Part shown: piece by piece, positions 56,240-63,932 of the stretch
How positions within the stretch are numbered: position 1 is the first letter of the stretch
Layout of the letters: every line of letters starts with the position of its first letter
DNA from: a virus
Strand: one strand, 5' to 3'
Length of the DNA stretch: 64,000 bases
IMG/VR virus record: IMGVR_UViG_3300027712_001108
Span: 93,924-157,923 of that record
The notes under the pieces: generated by a model
The model's database searches: none
What the model was told of the DNA's origin: nothing
Seen by the model: the letters and a program-made list of their open reading frames with translations, nothing else
Made by a program: the position numbers and the translations under genes

Positions 56240-59005
56240 ATGAGTTATGTAGACGCTATTATTGATAAAGATAAGAATACAATATTCGTAGCAGAACGGT
56301 CACAGGATGGCCAACGTGTTTTAACAGAACATCCAACAAAATATGTAGTGTACTGGCCCAGCGACAGGGGCAAATGGTCAAGCATTCACGGCGTTAAACT
56401 GGACCGTTTTCAAACTAACAAGGGGAAAGAGTTCCAACGTGAACTGGGTGTTATTCCCAAACCCAAGCAACATGAAAGTGATATCAACCCAATCTTCCGT
56501 TGCTTATACGACAATTATAGAGATGCACCAAGTCCCAATCTGCACGTAGGGCTATTCGACATTGAAACTGACTTTGATCCGCTAAGAGGATTCTCAAGTA
56601 CAGAAGATGCATTCTCACCAATCACTGCTATTTCAGTGTGGATGAATTGGTTGGATCGTTGTTTTACTCTGGCAATTAAACCAAAAACAATGAGTAAAGA
56701 AGCTGCACAGACAGTATGTAGCGAATTTCCAGATACCATGCTGTGCGATACTGAAAAAGAACTGCTAGACATATTTCTTACACTGATTGAAGACTGTGAT
56801 ATCCTTAGCGGTTGGAACTCAGAGGGCTACGATATTCCCTATATCTACAACAGGATTGTGCAAGTGCTTGGCAAAAGCGAAACTGCAAGACTGTGTTTGT
56901 GGGGCAAGTATCCCAAGAAGCGTGAATACGAAAGCTATGGACGTCAAACTATCACCTACGATTTGGTAGGGCGTGTACACTTGGACTATCTACAATTGTA
57001 TCGCAAACACACTTATCATGAAATGCACACATATCGACTGGATGCAATTGGTGAATATGAAGTAGGCGAACGTAAAACACAATACGAAGGCACACTGGAT
57101 CAACTTTATAACAATGACTTTAAAAAGTTCATTGAATACAACAGACAGGACGTTTTGCTGTTGGCTAAGATTGATGCCAAGCTGAAGTTTATCGAACTGG
57201 CAAACAACTTGGCACATACCAACTGTGTGCTTCTGCAAACAACGATGGGCGCTGTGGCATTGATTGACCAATCTATTGTCAATGCTGCTAGAGACTTGGA
57301 GTTGATTGTACCTGCGAGGATTCGAGAAACCGAAGCCGAAAAAGAAGAACGCTGGGCAGAAGAAACTGAAATGGGCGGCTCTGTGGTGGGTGCATATGTT
57401 GCTGATCCCAAGCCAGGCATGCACGACTGGATAGGCGGTGTTGACATTAACAGTCTGTATCCCAGTGTTATTCGTGCGCTGAACATGAGTCCAGAAACCA
57501 TTGTTGGACATATCAGACCCATTACAACTGAAGCGTTTATCAAAAACAGTGTTGCAAATAAGAAGTCATTTGCAGATTCGTGGAATGGTATTTTTGGCAC
57601 GCTGGAATATCAAGACGTTATGGAATTGAAACCCACTATTATGACAGTGGATTTTGAAGACGGCACCAGTGCCACTGTTACTGCAAAAGAAATACATGAC
57701 TTGGTATGGAAAAGCGGTAGGACATTAACACTGAGTGCAAACGGCACTATCTTTGATTACAGCAAGCCTGGATTGATACCCGGCGTTCTTACACGCTGGT
57801 TTGCAGAACGTAAACAACTGCAAGCAGAATATCGTAAATGGGCAAAGACAGCAGATGATGCCACTGATCCAGATGCCAAAGCAGCAGCTAAGAAACAGGC
57901 AGAGTTTCATGATCAACGACAATTGATCAAGAAGATTTTGCTTAACAGCTTGTACGGCGCTATTGGTAACCCTGGTAGTCGTTGGTATGATCCCCGTGTT
58001 GCACAGAGTACTACACTGTGTGGGCGTTGTATCGTTAAGCATATGAGCGGCAAGATCAACGAAATCATTGCAGGCGAATACAATCATGTGGGCAAAGCCA
58101 TTGTTTATGGTGATACAGACAGTGCATACTTCACTGCATACACAACTATGAAGGACAATCCGGAATTCGCTGACTATGAGTGGACCAAAGAAAATGTGAT
58201 TGACCTGTATGACAAGATTGCAGATATGACCAATGCCAGCTTTCCTGACTTTATGGCAAAGGCATTTGGTTGCCCTGAAGCGAATGGCAAGATTATCAAA
58301 GCAGCACGTGAACTCTGTGCAATCAAAGGCTTGTTTATTACCAAGAAGCGTTACGCAGTGCTTATCTATGACAAAGAAGGCAAGCGTAAAGATCAAAACG
58401 GCAAGCCAGGCGAAATCAAAGCCATGGGACTGGATCTCAAACGCAGTGATACGCCAAAGACAGTACAGGACTTTTTGCAAAACGTACTGGTTGGTGTGCT
58501 AACAGGCGCAGATAAAAATGCTGCACTAAAGATGATTATGGACTTCCGCAAGGAGTTTAGAAGCTGGGATGGCTGGCTAAAAGGATCACCCAAGCGTGCC
58601 AACAACATTACCAACCACGCGAAGAACCAAGAACTGATGGAGAAGGTAAACTTCAACAAAACGTCTGCGGTTACAAAGAAGGTGATGATCCCAGGCCATG
58701 TGCTTGCAAGCTTGAACTGGAACAAACTGAAAAAGATCTACGGCGATCATTACAGTATGCCAATTCAAGACGGACAAAAGGTAATTGTGTGTAAGCTCAA
58801 ACCCAATCCCAGCGGCATGACATCAGTGGCATATCCCACAGATGAACTCAAACTACCGCAGTGGTTTAAAGACTTGCCGTTTGACCACGATGCTATGGAA
58901 GAAGCACTTATCGACAAGAAGATAGACAACTTGTTGGGTGTGCTGAAATGGAACGTAAATGAAAACAAAGCCAACAGCAGTTTTGAAGACTTGTTTAGTT
59001 TTTAA
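56240..59005 (+). CDS. 43: Family B DNA polymerase (T4 gp43-like)
   Basis: 921 aa, near the T4 length (898). Replicative polymerase with proofreading. Exonuclease motifs: FDIETDFD (residues 106-113), SGWNSEGYDIPYIYNRI (about 190) and YNRQDVLLLAKID (about 300). Polymerase motifs: DINSLYPSVIRALNMSPE with catalytic D402, KKILLNSLYGAIGNPG (about 565), and VYGDTDSAY (aspartates near 624-626). All catalytic residues are present. AAGGAGAATAA precedes the ATG. It is followed by a small gene and the sliding clamp, partly preserving T4-type replication clustering. Confidence 0.97.
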   Translation: MSYVDAIIDKDKNTIFVAERSQDGQRVLTEHPTKYVVYWPSDRGKWSSIHGVKLDRFQTNKGKEFQRELGVIPKPKQHESDINPIFRCLYDNYRDAPSPNLHVGLFDIETDFDPLRGFSSTEDAFSPITAISVWMNWLDRCFTLAIKPKTMSKEAAQTVCSEFPDTMLCDTEKELLDIFLTLIEDCDILSGWNSEGYDIPYIYNRIVQVLGKSETARLCLWGKYPKKREYESYGRQTITYDLVGRVHLDYLQLYRKHTYHEMHTYRLDAIGEYEVGERKTQYEGTLDQLYNNDFKKFIEYNRQDVLLLAKIDAKLKFIELANNLAHTNCVLLQTTMGAVALIDQSIVNAARDLELIVPARIRETEAEKEERWAEETEMGGSVVGAYVADPKPGMHDWIGGVDINSLYPSVIRALNMSPETIVGHIRPITTEAFIKNSVANKKSFADSWNGIFGTLEYQDVMELKPTIMTVDFEDGTSATVTAKEIHDLVWKSGRTLTLSANGTIFDYSKPGLIPGVLTRWFAERKQLQAEYRKWAKTADDATDPDAKAAAKKQAEFHDQRQLIKKILLNSLYGAIGNPGSRWYDPRVAQSTTLCGRCIVKHMSGKINEIIAGEYNHVGKAIVYGDTDSAYFTAYTTMKDNPEFADYEWTKENVIDLYDKIADMTNASFPDFMAKAFGCPEANGKIIKAARELCAIKGLFITKKRYAVLIYDKEGKRKDQNGKPGEIKAMGLDLKRSDTPKTVQDFLQNVLVGVLTGADKNAALKMIMDFRKEFRSWDGWLKGSPKRANNITNHAKNQELMEKVNFNKTSAVTKKVMIPGHVLASLNWNKLKKIYGDHYSMPIQDGQKVIVCKLKPNPSGMTSVAYPTDELKLPQWFKDLPFDHDAMEEALIDKKIDNLLGVLKWNVNENKANSSFEDLFSF

Positions 59006-59011
59006 TCCACG

Positions 59012-59040
59012 TTGACAGAACACACATGACAGACAATAAT
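59012..59040 (+). promoter_or_regulatory. Sigma70-type promoter
   Basis: TTGACA (59012-59017), 17-nt spacer, AATAAT (59035-59040), upstream of the clamp operon. Confidence 0.5.
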
Positions 59041-59056
59041 ATATCAAGAGGATAGC

Positions 59057-59281
59057 ATGACAGACGAATCTACAGATAGCAGTGGCAGTATGGTACACAA
59101 TCCACAGGATCTAAAAACATTATTTGAAGCTATGCAGCTAGCACCTAGCTGGATGAGCAAACGATTTATTATGAAAGAACTATGCGGTTGGAACGATACT
59201 GCGATAGAGCTCAATGTTAAATTGATGACAGAAGAAAACGCACAAGTTACAAAAGGTAATAGGATAGGAGGCTACAAATGA
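59057..59281 (+). CDS. Small helical protein upstream of the clamp
   Basis: 74 aa with AAGAGGATAGC before the ATG. A compact helical core, LKTLFEAMQLAPSWMSKRFI followed by MKELCGWNDTAIELNVKLM, may be a three-helix bundle. It overlaps the clamp gene by 4 bases (ATGA), suggesting joint work in replication. No family recognised. Confidence 0.6.
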   Translation: MTDESTDSSGSMVHNPQDLKTLFEAMQLAPSWMSKRFIMKELCGWNDTAIELNVKLMTEENAQVTKGNRIGGYK

Positions 59282-60015
59282 AGGACTACATTCAGGATCT
59301 TACTAGGCACGTTGTTTCTACAGGATTCTTTGACAAGATTAAAATCACTGCTGATAAAAAAGGCGTGACGATTGAAGCACTTGAAAAAGAAAAAGAAGTA
59401 GTGCTAAAAGGTACATTTGCACAGCCTATTGCTGATATGGATGGTGAATTTGGACTTAGCAATCTCAGCTTGCTAGGGCACGTTGCCAACGACAGCGAAT
59501 TCAACAGCAAAGACAGCAAGCTTGAAATGGTTTATGAAACCAAGAACGGTGAAAAGACTGCGGTTGAATTGACCTATATCAACAAAAGCAAAAGCTATAT
59601 CAACTATCGCTTTATGAGCAAGCAGTTGATTCCTGATCAACCCAAGTTCATGGAACCGCAGTGGGACGTAAAGATCAAGCCCAGCAAAGCCAATATTCAA
59701 CAGTTTGCATGGGCCAGCAGCGGTCTTGGTGCATATGAGCAATACTTTATTCCCAAGATCCAAGATGGCGAACTACGCTTCTACATTGGTGAAGAAGGCA
59801 CTGCCAATCAGCGCGGCGGCGTCGTGTTCGCAACAGACCTGACTGAAAAGTTTGAAGCACAGCACAAATGGAAGATCCAACAACTGATGTCAGTTCTCAA
59901 ACTCAGCGAAGCCGCTGATTGTGAAATGGCATTCAGCAGCAAGGGTGTTATTCAAATAACTCTCAACACTGGGCTTGGTTCGTATCGCTACATCTTCCCG
60001 GCCAAGGTGCGCTGA
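59278..60015 (+). CDS. 45: Sliding clamp (T4 gp45-like)
   Basis: 245 aa. Predicted to form the trimeric ring that holds the polymerase on DNA and, in T4, also activates late transcription. FGLSNLSLLGHVANDSEFNS with SKLEMVYE corresponds to the gp45 segment with LSLVNDDAEIS; the C-terminal half (WKIQQLMSVLKLSEAADCEM, KGVIQITLNTGLGSYRYIF) gives the second clamp-like domain ending in strands. Sequence similarity is weak, but length, fold pattern, and position after gp43 agree. Overlaps the MazG-like gene (TGATG). Confidence 0.75.
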   Translation: MKDYIQDLTRHVVSTGFFDKIKITADKKGVTIEALEKEKEVVLKGTFAQPIADMDGEFGLSNLSLLGHVANDSEFNSKDSKLEMVYETKNGEKTAVELTYINKSKSYINYRFMSKQLIPDQPKFMEPQWDVKIKPSKANIQQFAWASSGLGAYEQYFIPKIQDGELRFYIGEEGTANQRGGVVFATDLTEKFEAQHKWKIQQLMSVLKLSEAADCEMAFSSKGVIQITLNTGLGSYRYIFPAKVR

Positions 60016-60398
60016 TGCAGCATCCACATCATGCTGTAACTGAGTTTCATGAGGCGTTTGGCCTCATGATCAACTCCACGCCAACACTGCCTGACACTGC
60101 CACACGAGATCTACGTAAAAAGCTGCTGGCAGAAGAATACACTGAATACACCACTGCTGAAGCAGAAGATGACATTGTGGAGATTGCAGACGCACTGGCT
60201 GACCTTATCTACATTGCATGTGGCACAGCAGTGGCCTATGGTATTCCCTTGGATCGTGTATTTGCAGAAGTACACCGCAGCAATATGGCCAAATTGGTAG
60301 ACGGTAAAGTCATCCGCCGTGAAGATGGCAAAGTGCTCAAACCTGCCGGATGGACACCCCCTGATGTTGCAGGTATTCTTGGATTGCAAACAAATTGA
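60015..60398 (+). CDS. MazG/HisE-like NTP pyrophosphohydrolase
   Basis: 127 aa. RKKLLAEEYTEYTTAEAEDD with IVEIADALADLIYIACG is the ExxE...ExxD helix pair that binds Mg2+ in MazG-type enzymes; VFAEVHRSNMAKLVDGKVIR and VLKPAGWTPPD are the C-terminal signature common in phage members. It likely hydrolyses NTPs or dNTPs, or ppGpp-linked pools, to control nucleotide supply for replication. It overlaps the clamp stop by 1 base. Confidence 0.88.
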   Translation: MQHPHHAVTEFHEAFGLMINSTPTLPDTATRDLRKKLLAEEYTEYTTAEAEDDIVEIADALADLIYIACGTAVAYGIPLDRVFAEVHRSNMAKLVDGKVIRREDGKVLKPAGWTPPDVAGILGLQTN

Positions 60399-60406
60399 TT
60401 TAGCAG

Positions 60407-60440
60407 CATAAATATCTCACATTACTCAACGTGAGATATT
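60407..60440 (+). promoter_or_regulatory. Late-type box CATAAATA with overlapping hairpin
   Basis: CATAAATA (60407-60414) partly overlaps a 10-bp perfect inverted repeat AATATCTCAC/GTGAGATATT (60411-60440) just before ATG 60444. The repeat may act as an operator, or as an RNA hairpin covering the start region. Confidence 0.5.
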
Positions 60441-60443
60441 AAC

Positions 60444-61415
60444 ATGCTGCGAATCAAATTCTTTGAAGCCAAAGACGATGAACCTGAAAAGAAGAAGCAG
60501 GACAACAAGTCTGCTTCTTCTAAACCAGTCAAAGACAAGGAAGCTGATCCGTTTGATTCTTCCATGTTTAAACCACAAAAATCGCAGCCTGTTGCCAAAG
60601 TAGACAAGTCTGCTGATACTAAATCAAACACTCCCACTGCTGACAAATCCCAAGCAGACACTCCTGAAATCAAAAAAGCATCTGCTGCTGACACTGCAAA
60701 AGCTATGCGAGGTGTTAATGCCACTGATGACATGCGCGATATGATGAGCAGGATAAATGTGCCCGACGATATGGTGGCAAATGAACCAGAGCTCGATACA
60801 GATAATGCACCAAATGACGAAGCTCGTCCTGAACCTATTAATCCCGACAATGTTCCTGCACTGATTAGTAGAGAAATTGCAGCAGCGATGCCGGATACTG
60901 TAGATCCGCAATTCCATCAAGTTAAGAACTTGCCCGGTTATATGAGCCGTGCTATTCGTGCAATGGGCCGTGAAACATTCAAAAACTACACAGATACACC
61001 AATTGAAGATATTAGTGTAGTTGCTAATCTTGGCGGACAGGGTCCAAACAGCGAAAGAGAAATCAATGCTGTATCTTCATGGTTAAAACAAAATGGTACA
61101 AAGCTAGATGCGTCTGAGTTAGGTTTTGGTGACATGATACCTGGGTACAGTGCGCAGACAATGCTGTACTCAACTGCCGGTATGCGATTCTTAGTAGTTA
61201 AAGACTTTGCAGGCGGCTATATCTATGTATGGCCAGAGGGATCAAGCGGCAATGCATTGGGATCAGACAAAGGCAGTGCAAAAGCTTTGGCCGCACCTAA
61301 AGCTGAGCCGCGCAGTGCCAGATCACTTGCAGCGCCTCGCAGTGCAGAACCAGAAGAATATTCCGGCAATGTAGACGACGATTTGGCTGCATTGATGAAA
61401 AAATACGGAGTGTGA
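60444..61415 (+). CDS. Leader-bearing, probably head-associated protein
   Basis: 323 aa. Leader MLRIKFFEAKDDE (FFE-A) followed by a long low-complexity Lys/Asp/Ser linker. The middle third is folded (LPGYMSRAIRAMGRETFKNY, TDTPIEDISVVANLGGQGPN, MLYSTAGMRFLVVKDFAGGY), then an Ala/Pro/Ser-rich tail ending in DDDLAALMKKYGV. The ending resembles interaction peptides but I cannot name a partner. No strong ribosome binding site is visible, and a hairpin lies close to the start codon. Confidence 0.65.
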   Translation: MLRIKFFEAKDDEPEKKKQDNKSASSKPVKDKEADPFDSSMFKPQKSQPVAKVDKSADTKSNTPTADKSQADTPEIKKASAADTAKAMRGVNATDDMRDMMSRINVPDDMVANEPELDTDNAPNDEARPEPINPDNVPALISREIAAAMPDTVDPQFHQVKNLPGYMSRAIRAMGRETFKNYTDTPIEDISVVANLGGQGPNSEREINAVSSWLKQNGTKLDASELGFGDMIPGYSAQTMLYSTAGMRFLVVKDFAGGYIYVWPEGSSGNALGSDKGSAKALAAPKAEPRSARSLAAPRSAEPEEYSGNVDDDLAALMKKYGV

Positions 61416-61416
61416 T

Positions 61417-61446
61417 AAAAAAAGCCAGCTTGCGCTGGCTTTTTTA
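61417..61446. terminator. Bidirectional terminator
   Basis: AGCCAGC-TTGC-GCTGGCT stem flanked by A-run and T-run, serving both converging transcripts. Confidence 0.9.
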
Positions 61447-62043
61447 TTATTTCTCACTGTCGACAATCATATGGTAGATTGTTTCCCAGTCCTTAACCAA
61501 ATATCCACCTGTAGTGTCTTTGTGCATATTGTGACCGTGTTCAACTAAGATTGATTTCATTCCCAGCGACTGGCCCAATTTAAAGTTTTCATACTTGTCT
61601 TCAATCCACCACAATCCGGAATCCTTGTATGGCAGCAGTGCATCGTCTTTGTCTGCACCAGTACCAAGAAATTTGAATTTGCGGAATGCAGTCTCACCAA
61701 ACAGTTTGCGCAGGTTCTTTTTACGCAGCTTTTGAGCATAGGTATTGGTGCTCAAGCTGGTTACAACATCAAACACATAGCCGTGCTTTTCATGCAACAG
61801 TTTAACATAGTACGTTGCATCACGTAGCGCAGGCAAGAAACCAATTGCTGCGCTTTCATTAAACAGCTTGATCAGTTTGCGACTGTCTTCTTTGGTGATG
61901 CCATATCGCAATCCCATGTCATAAGCCAAGGCATGATCTGGTACAACACGATGCCCGTGTTCCTCCATCCATATCTCAAATGCCCATTCCCAGTTGAGTA
62001 GAACACCATCGGCGTCCGTGACAATAACCTTTTGTTCTGACAT
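61447..62043 (-). CDS. HAD-superfamily phosphatase (5'-nucleotidase-like)
   Basis: 198 aa, AAAGGATAAACA before the ATG. KVIVTDADGVLLNWEWAFEI is HAD motif I with DxDGV; DVVTSLSTN gives the motif II Ser/Thr; KDDALLPYKDSGLWWIEDKY provides the late Lys and acidic motif. The cap and order resemble phage deoxynucleotidase-type HAD proteins. A probable role is dephosphorylation of nucleotides or RNA ends. It is cotranscribed with the protein gene three bases upstream on the minus strand. Confidence 0.82.
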   Translation of the reverse strand: MSEQKVIVTDADGVLLNWEWAFEIWMEEHGHRVVPDHALAYDMGLRYGITKEDSRKLIKLFNESAAIGFLPALRDATYYVKLLHEKHGYVFDVVTSLSTNTYAQKLRKKNLRKLFGETAFRKFKFLGTGADKDDALLPYKDSGLWWIEDKYENFKLGQSLGMKSILVEHGHNMHKDTTGGYLVKDWETIYHMIVDSEK

Positions 62044-62046
62044 TGT

Positions 62047-62754
62047 TTATCCTTTGATAACGTTGATAATTTTTGTGTAATTCAAGCGGTTTTCATTCAA
62101 TCCATGGTGTTTAAACGACGGACCGAACGCTTTAACTTTACCCGTAAGCTCAATCTTGTCATTAAAGGCATGCTGTGTTTTGTTGAAGAAACTTATCAAG
62201 TAACCGTCGTCGGTGACACCCACATGATTGTGGACACCAAACTCCTGCGAGTAACGGCAATTGGTTACAGTAATGGTTACTTTGACACTATGACCTTGCG
62301 GTGCCAGCTGCTCATTGTTGACATTCAGCAGCATTTCTTCAACTTTTTGAGCTTGCACCATCTGCAATGCAATGGTATGCATATAGCAAAGCCGCTTGAT
62401 ATTTTTGGGGTGGATTTCTTCGCTATTGAGGTCGTTATAAACCCCTTTGGTAAAGTCATCCAACTGGTCCTGCATGAACTTGAACAGTGCAGTCTGCAAA
62501 ATCAAATTGCGATTGGCTTCTGCTTGCTGACGAATTTCTGGTGTAATATCCAACACAATAGCAGCATTTGTACCATTGGGGATATTTTCAACAACAGTAT
62601 TGTACAGCGACGGTACAAACTTAGCATCGTCTCCCTCACCTACCCGAATGCCGTCATTGACAATCTCACGTTGGCTGCGATTACAAAATCCATGTGCTTG
62701 ATATACACTCCACGCAGCAGTGATAACTTCGGTGGCTGTCACAGTGTTGATCAT
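62047..62754 (-). CDS. Unknown protein with OB-fold-like C-terminus
   Basis: 235 aa. The N-terminal half is helical (NRNLILQTALFKFMQDQLDD). The C-terminal 80 residues are beta-rich (VGVTDDGYLISFFNKTQHAF, DKIELTGKVKAFGPS, NRLNYTKIINVI), similar in layout to OB folds that end phage DNA-processing proteins ('GKV...T.LNYTK'). Nucleic-acid binding is inferred. It has its own TTGACA-16-TATTGT promoter. Confidence 0.55.
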   Translation of the reverse strand: MINTVTATEVITAAWSVYQAHGFCNRSQREIVNDGIRVGEGDDAKFVPSLYNTVVENIPNGTNAAIVLDITPEIRQQAEANRNLILQTALFKFMQDQLDDFTKGVYNDLNSEEIHPKNIKRLCYMHTIALQMVQAQKVEEMLLNVNNEQLAPQGHSVKVTITVTNCRYSQEFGVHNHVGVTDDGYLISFFNKTQHAFNDKIELTGKVKAFGPSFKHHGLNENRLNYTKIINVIKG

Positions 62755-62791
62755 TGCAGTCTATCCCATGTATGTTGCTGTCTACCCGCAT

Positions 62792-62819
62792 ACAATAGCA
62801 TAGACTGCAACTGTGTCAA
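62792..62819 (-). promoter_or_regulatory. Promoter, TTGACA-16-TATTGT class
   Basis: On the minus strand: TTGACA (62819-62814), 16-nt spacer ending TGC, TATTGT (62797-62792). Confidence 0.7.
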
Positions 62820-63139
62820 CACACAATACCGATATTGCCTAACATTTGTTGAGCAATATCTAGTTCGTTCACATCTTCTACTATTTCAAATCCGTCGTCG
62901 TAATCTGCAAACATTGCTTCGAATGCAGCATCGAATGCAACTTCGTTAAAGTCTCCATCCTTGTAAAATTCAGGAAACCTTGCGATTTCATAGGCATCCA
63001 TTAGACTTACTGCCGTGATTACAAGGGTAGGCTGATCCATTTCATCAAACCACGCACTTTTCTTACCTCCAAGATCCCAACTGTATGTTGCAGTAAGTGC
63101 TTTAATAGAGTACGGCGAGGTGATTGATATTGGGTACAT
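62816..63139 (-). CDS. Small acidic protein
   Basis: 107 aa, AAAGGACCTGCCAA before the ATG. N-terminus is beta-like (YPISITSPYSIKALTATYSW), the C-terminus acidic and helical (DAAFEAMFADYDDGFEIVED). No family recognised. The strong acidity suggests binding of a basic partner. Confidence 0.6.
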   Translation of the reverse strand: MYPISITSPYSIKALTATYSWDLGGKKSAWFDEMDQPTLVITAVSLMDAYEIARFPEFYKDGDFNEVAFDAAFEAMFADYDDGFEIVEDVNELDIAQQMLGNIGIVC

Positions 63140-63180
63140 TTGGCAGGTCCTTTTTTTATGTTTTTATAGTTATCGGTAAC

Positions 63181-63372
63181 TTAGCGTACTTCGCCAAGGA
63201 AGCCAATTTCAGCACCGTACTGACGATACTGGCTTTCCAACTGATTACGTGCTTCGGCCGAGTTACGTGCCTCAACAATACGCTCATGGTAATCAGACGT
63301 GTTGTATTTTATACCCTGCGGATTGGGAGCAAGGTACGGTTGCACTTTAAAACGATACTTGGTGAATTGCAT
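63181..63372 (-). CDS. Small basic protein
   Basis: 63 aa with GGAGAATCATT before the ATG. FTKYRFKVQPYLAPNPQGIK begins a strand-like N-terminus and EARNSAEARNQLESQYRQYG a helix. The layout (strand, loop, 'A..A...' helix, G-x-E end) resembles small phage proteins that fold like ssDNA- or host-protein-binding modules, but no specific family is recognised. Confidence 0.6.
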   Translation of the reverse strand: MQFTKYRFKVQPYLAPNPQGIKYNTSDYHERIVEARNSAEARNQLESQYRQYGAEIGFLGEVR

Positions 63373-63383
63373 AATGATTCTCC

Positions 63384-63830
63384 TTATGCGTTGTTGATCA
63401 TTGACAGTTCGATGAAGAACCTGTGGTATTTTTCCATACGGTCTAGGTCTTTTTGATTAACACCCTTGAGGCGTCGCACATCTGTGTTGTGACGAAGGTC
63501 GCACAGTTTAACTTTGATAGCATCTGGATTACAGATAACTCGCACCTTGTAATCATCATAGCTTTCGCCGGGCATCTTGGTCAGCGCACGAATGCCTTCG
63601 ATGACGCGATCCGTAAAACCCATTTCTTTGAGTTCAGCAAACGTGGTAGGTGTATCTTCAATCAGGTCATGTGCGAGAGCAATACACTGAAGTTCTTCGT
63701 CGTCGCTTTTGAGGTAGTGCATGACTTTCAATGTATGCAAGATATAAGGATTGCCACCTTTGTCAGTTTGGCCGGCATGACGATTGGTGGTCAGTACCAG
63801 CATCTTCCCAAGTAGTTCACCTTTACGCAT
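63384..63830 (-). CDS. HD-domain (p)ppGpp hydrolase-like protein
   Basis: 148 aa, AAAGGAGAACAAG before the ATG. RHAGQTDKGGNPYILHTLKV gives the first His, IALAHDLIEDTPTTF the HD pair with the ED motif, and KVKLCDLRHNTDVRRL the downstream Asp, matching small SpoT/MESH1-type alarmone hydrolases. No synthetase domain is present. It would remove (p)ppGpp or related alarmones, or NADPH phosphate as known for MESH1, and so keep host metabolism open during infection. Early expression is likely from its TTGACA-type promoter. Confidence 0.85.
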   Translation of the reverse strand: MRKGELLGKMLVLTTNRHAGQTDKGGNPYILHTLKVMHYLKSDDEELQCIALAHDLIEDTPTTFAELKEMGFTDRVIEGIRALTKMPGESYDDYKVRVICNPDAIKVKLCDLRHNTDVRRLKGVNQKDLDRMEKYHRFFIELSMINNA

Positions 63831-63855
63831 CTTGTTCTCCTTTGTCTATACTATG

Positions 63856-63883
63856 ACAATAGCATCGGCTACAGCAGTGTCAA
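63856..63883 (-). promoter_or_regulatory. Promoter, TTGACA-16-TATTGT class
   Basis: On the minus strand: TTGACA (63883-63878), 16-nt spacer ending TGC, TATTGT (63861-63856). Confidence 0.7.
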
Positions 63884-63885
63884 CC

Positions 63886-63920
63886 AAAAAGATAGGCAGC
63901 GATTACACTGCCTATCTTAT
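63886..63920 (-). terminator. Rho-independent terminator
   Basis: GATAGGCAG/CTGCCTATC 9-bp stem with an 8-nt loop (CGATTACA), followed on the minus strand by a T-run; ends the gene entering from the right edge. Confidence 0.85.
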
Positions 63921-63932
63921 TTTAGTGTCCCG

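Noticed and set aside
8942-63907. Shared GATTACA-type loops in several hairpins (8942, 28571, 63900)
   Set aside because: Stems differ completely and the shared bases are few; chance similarity among A/T-rich loops is likely.
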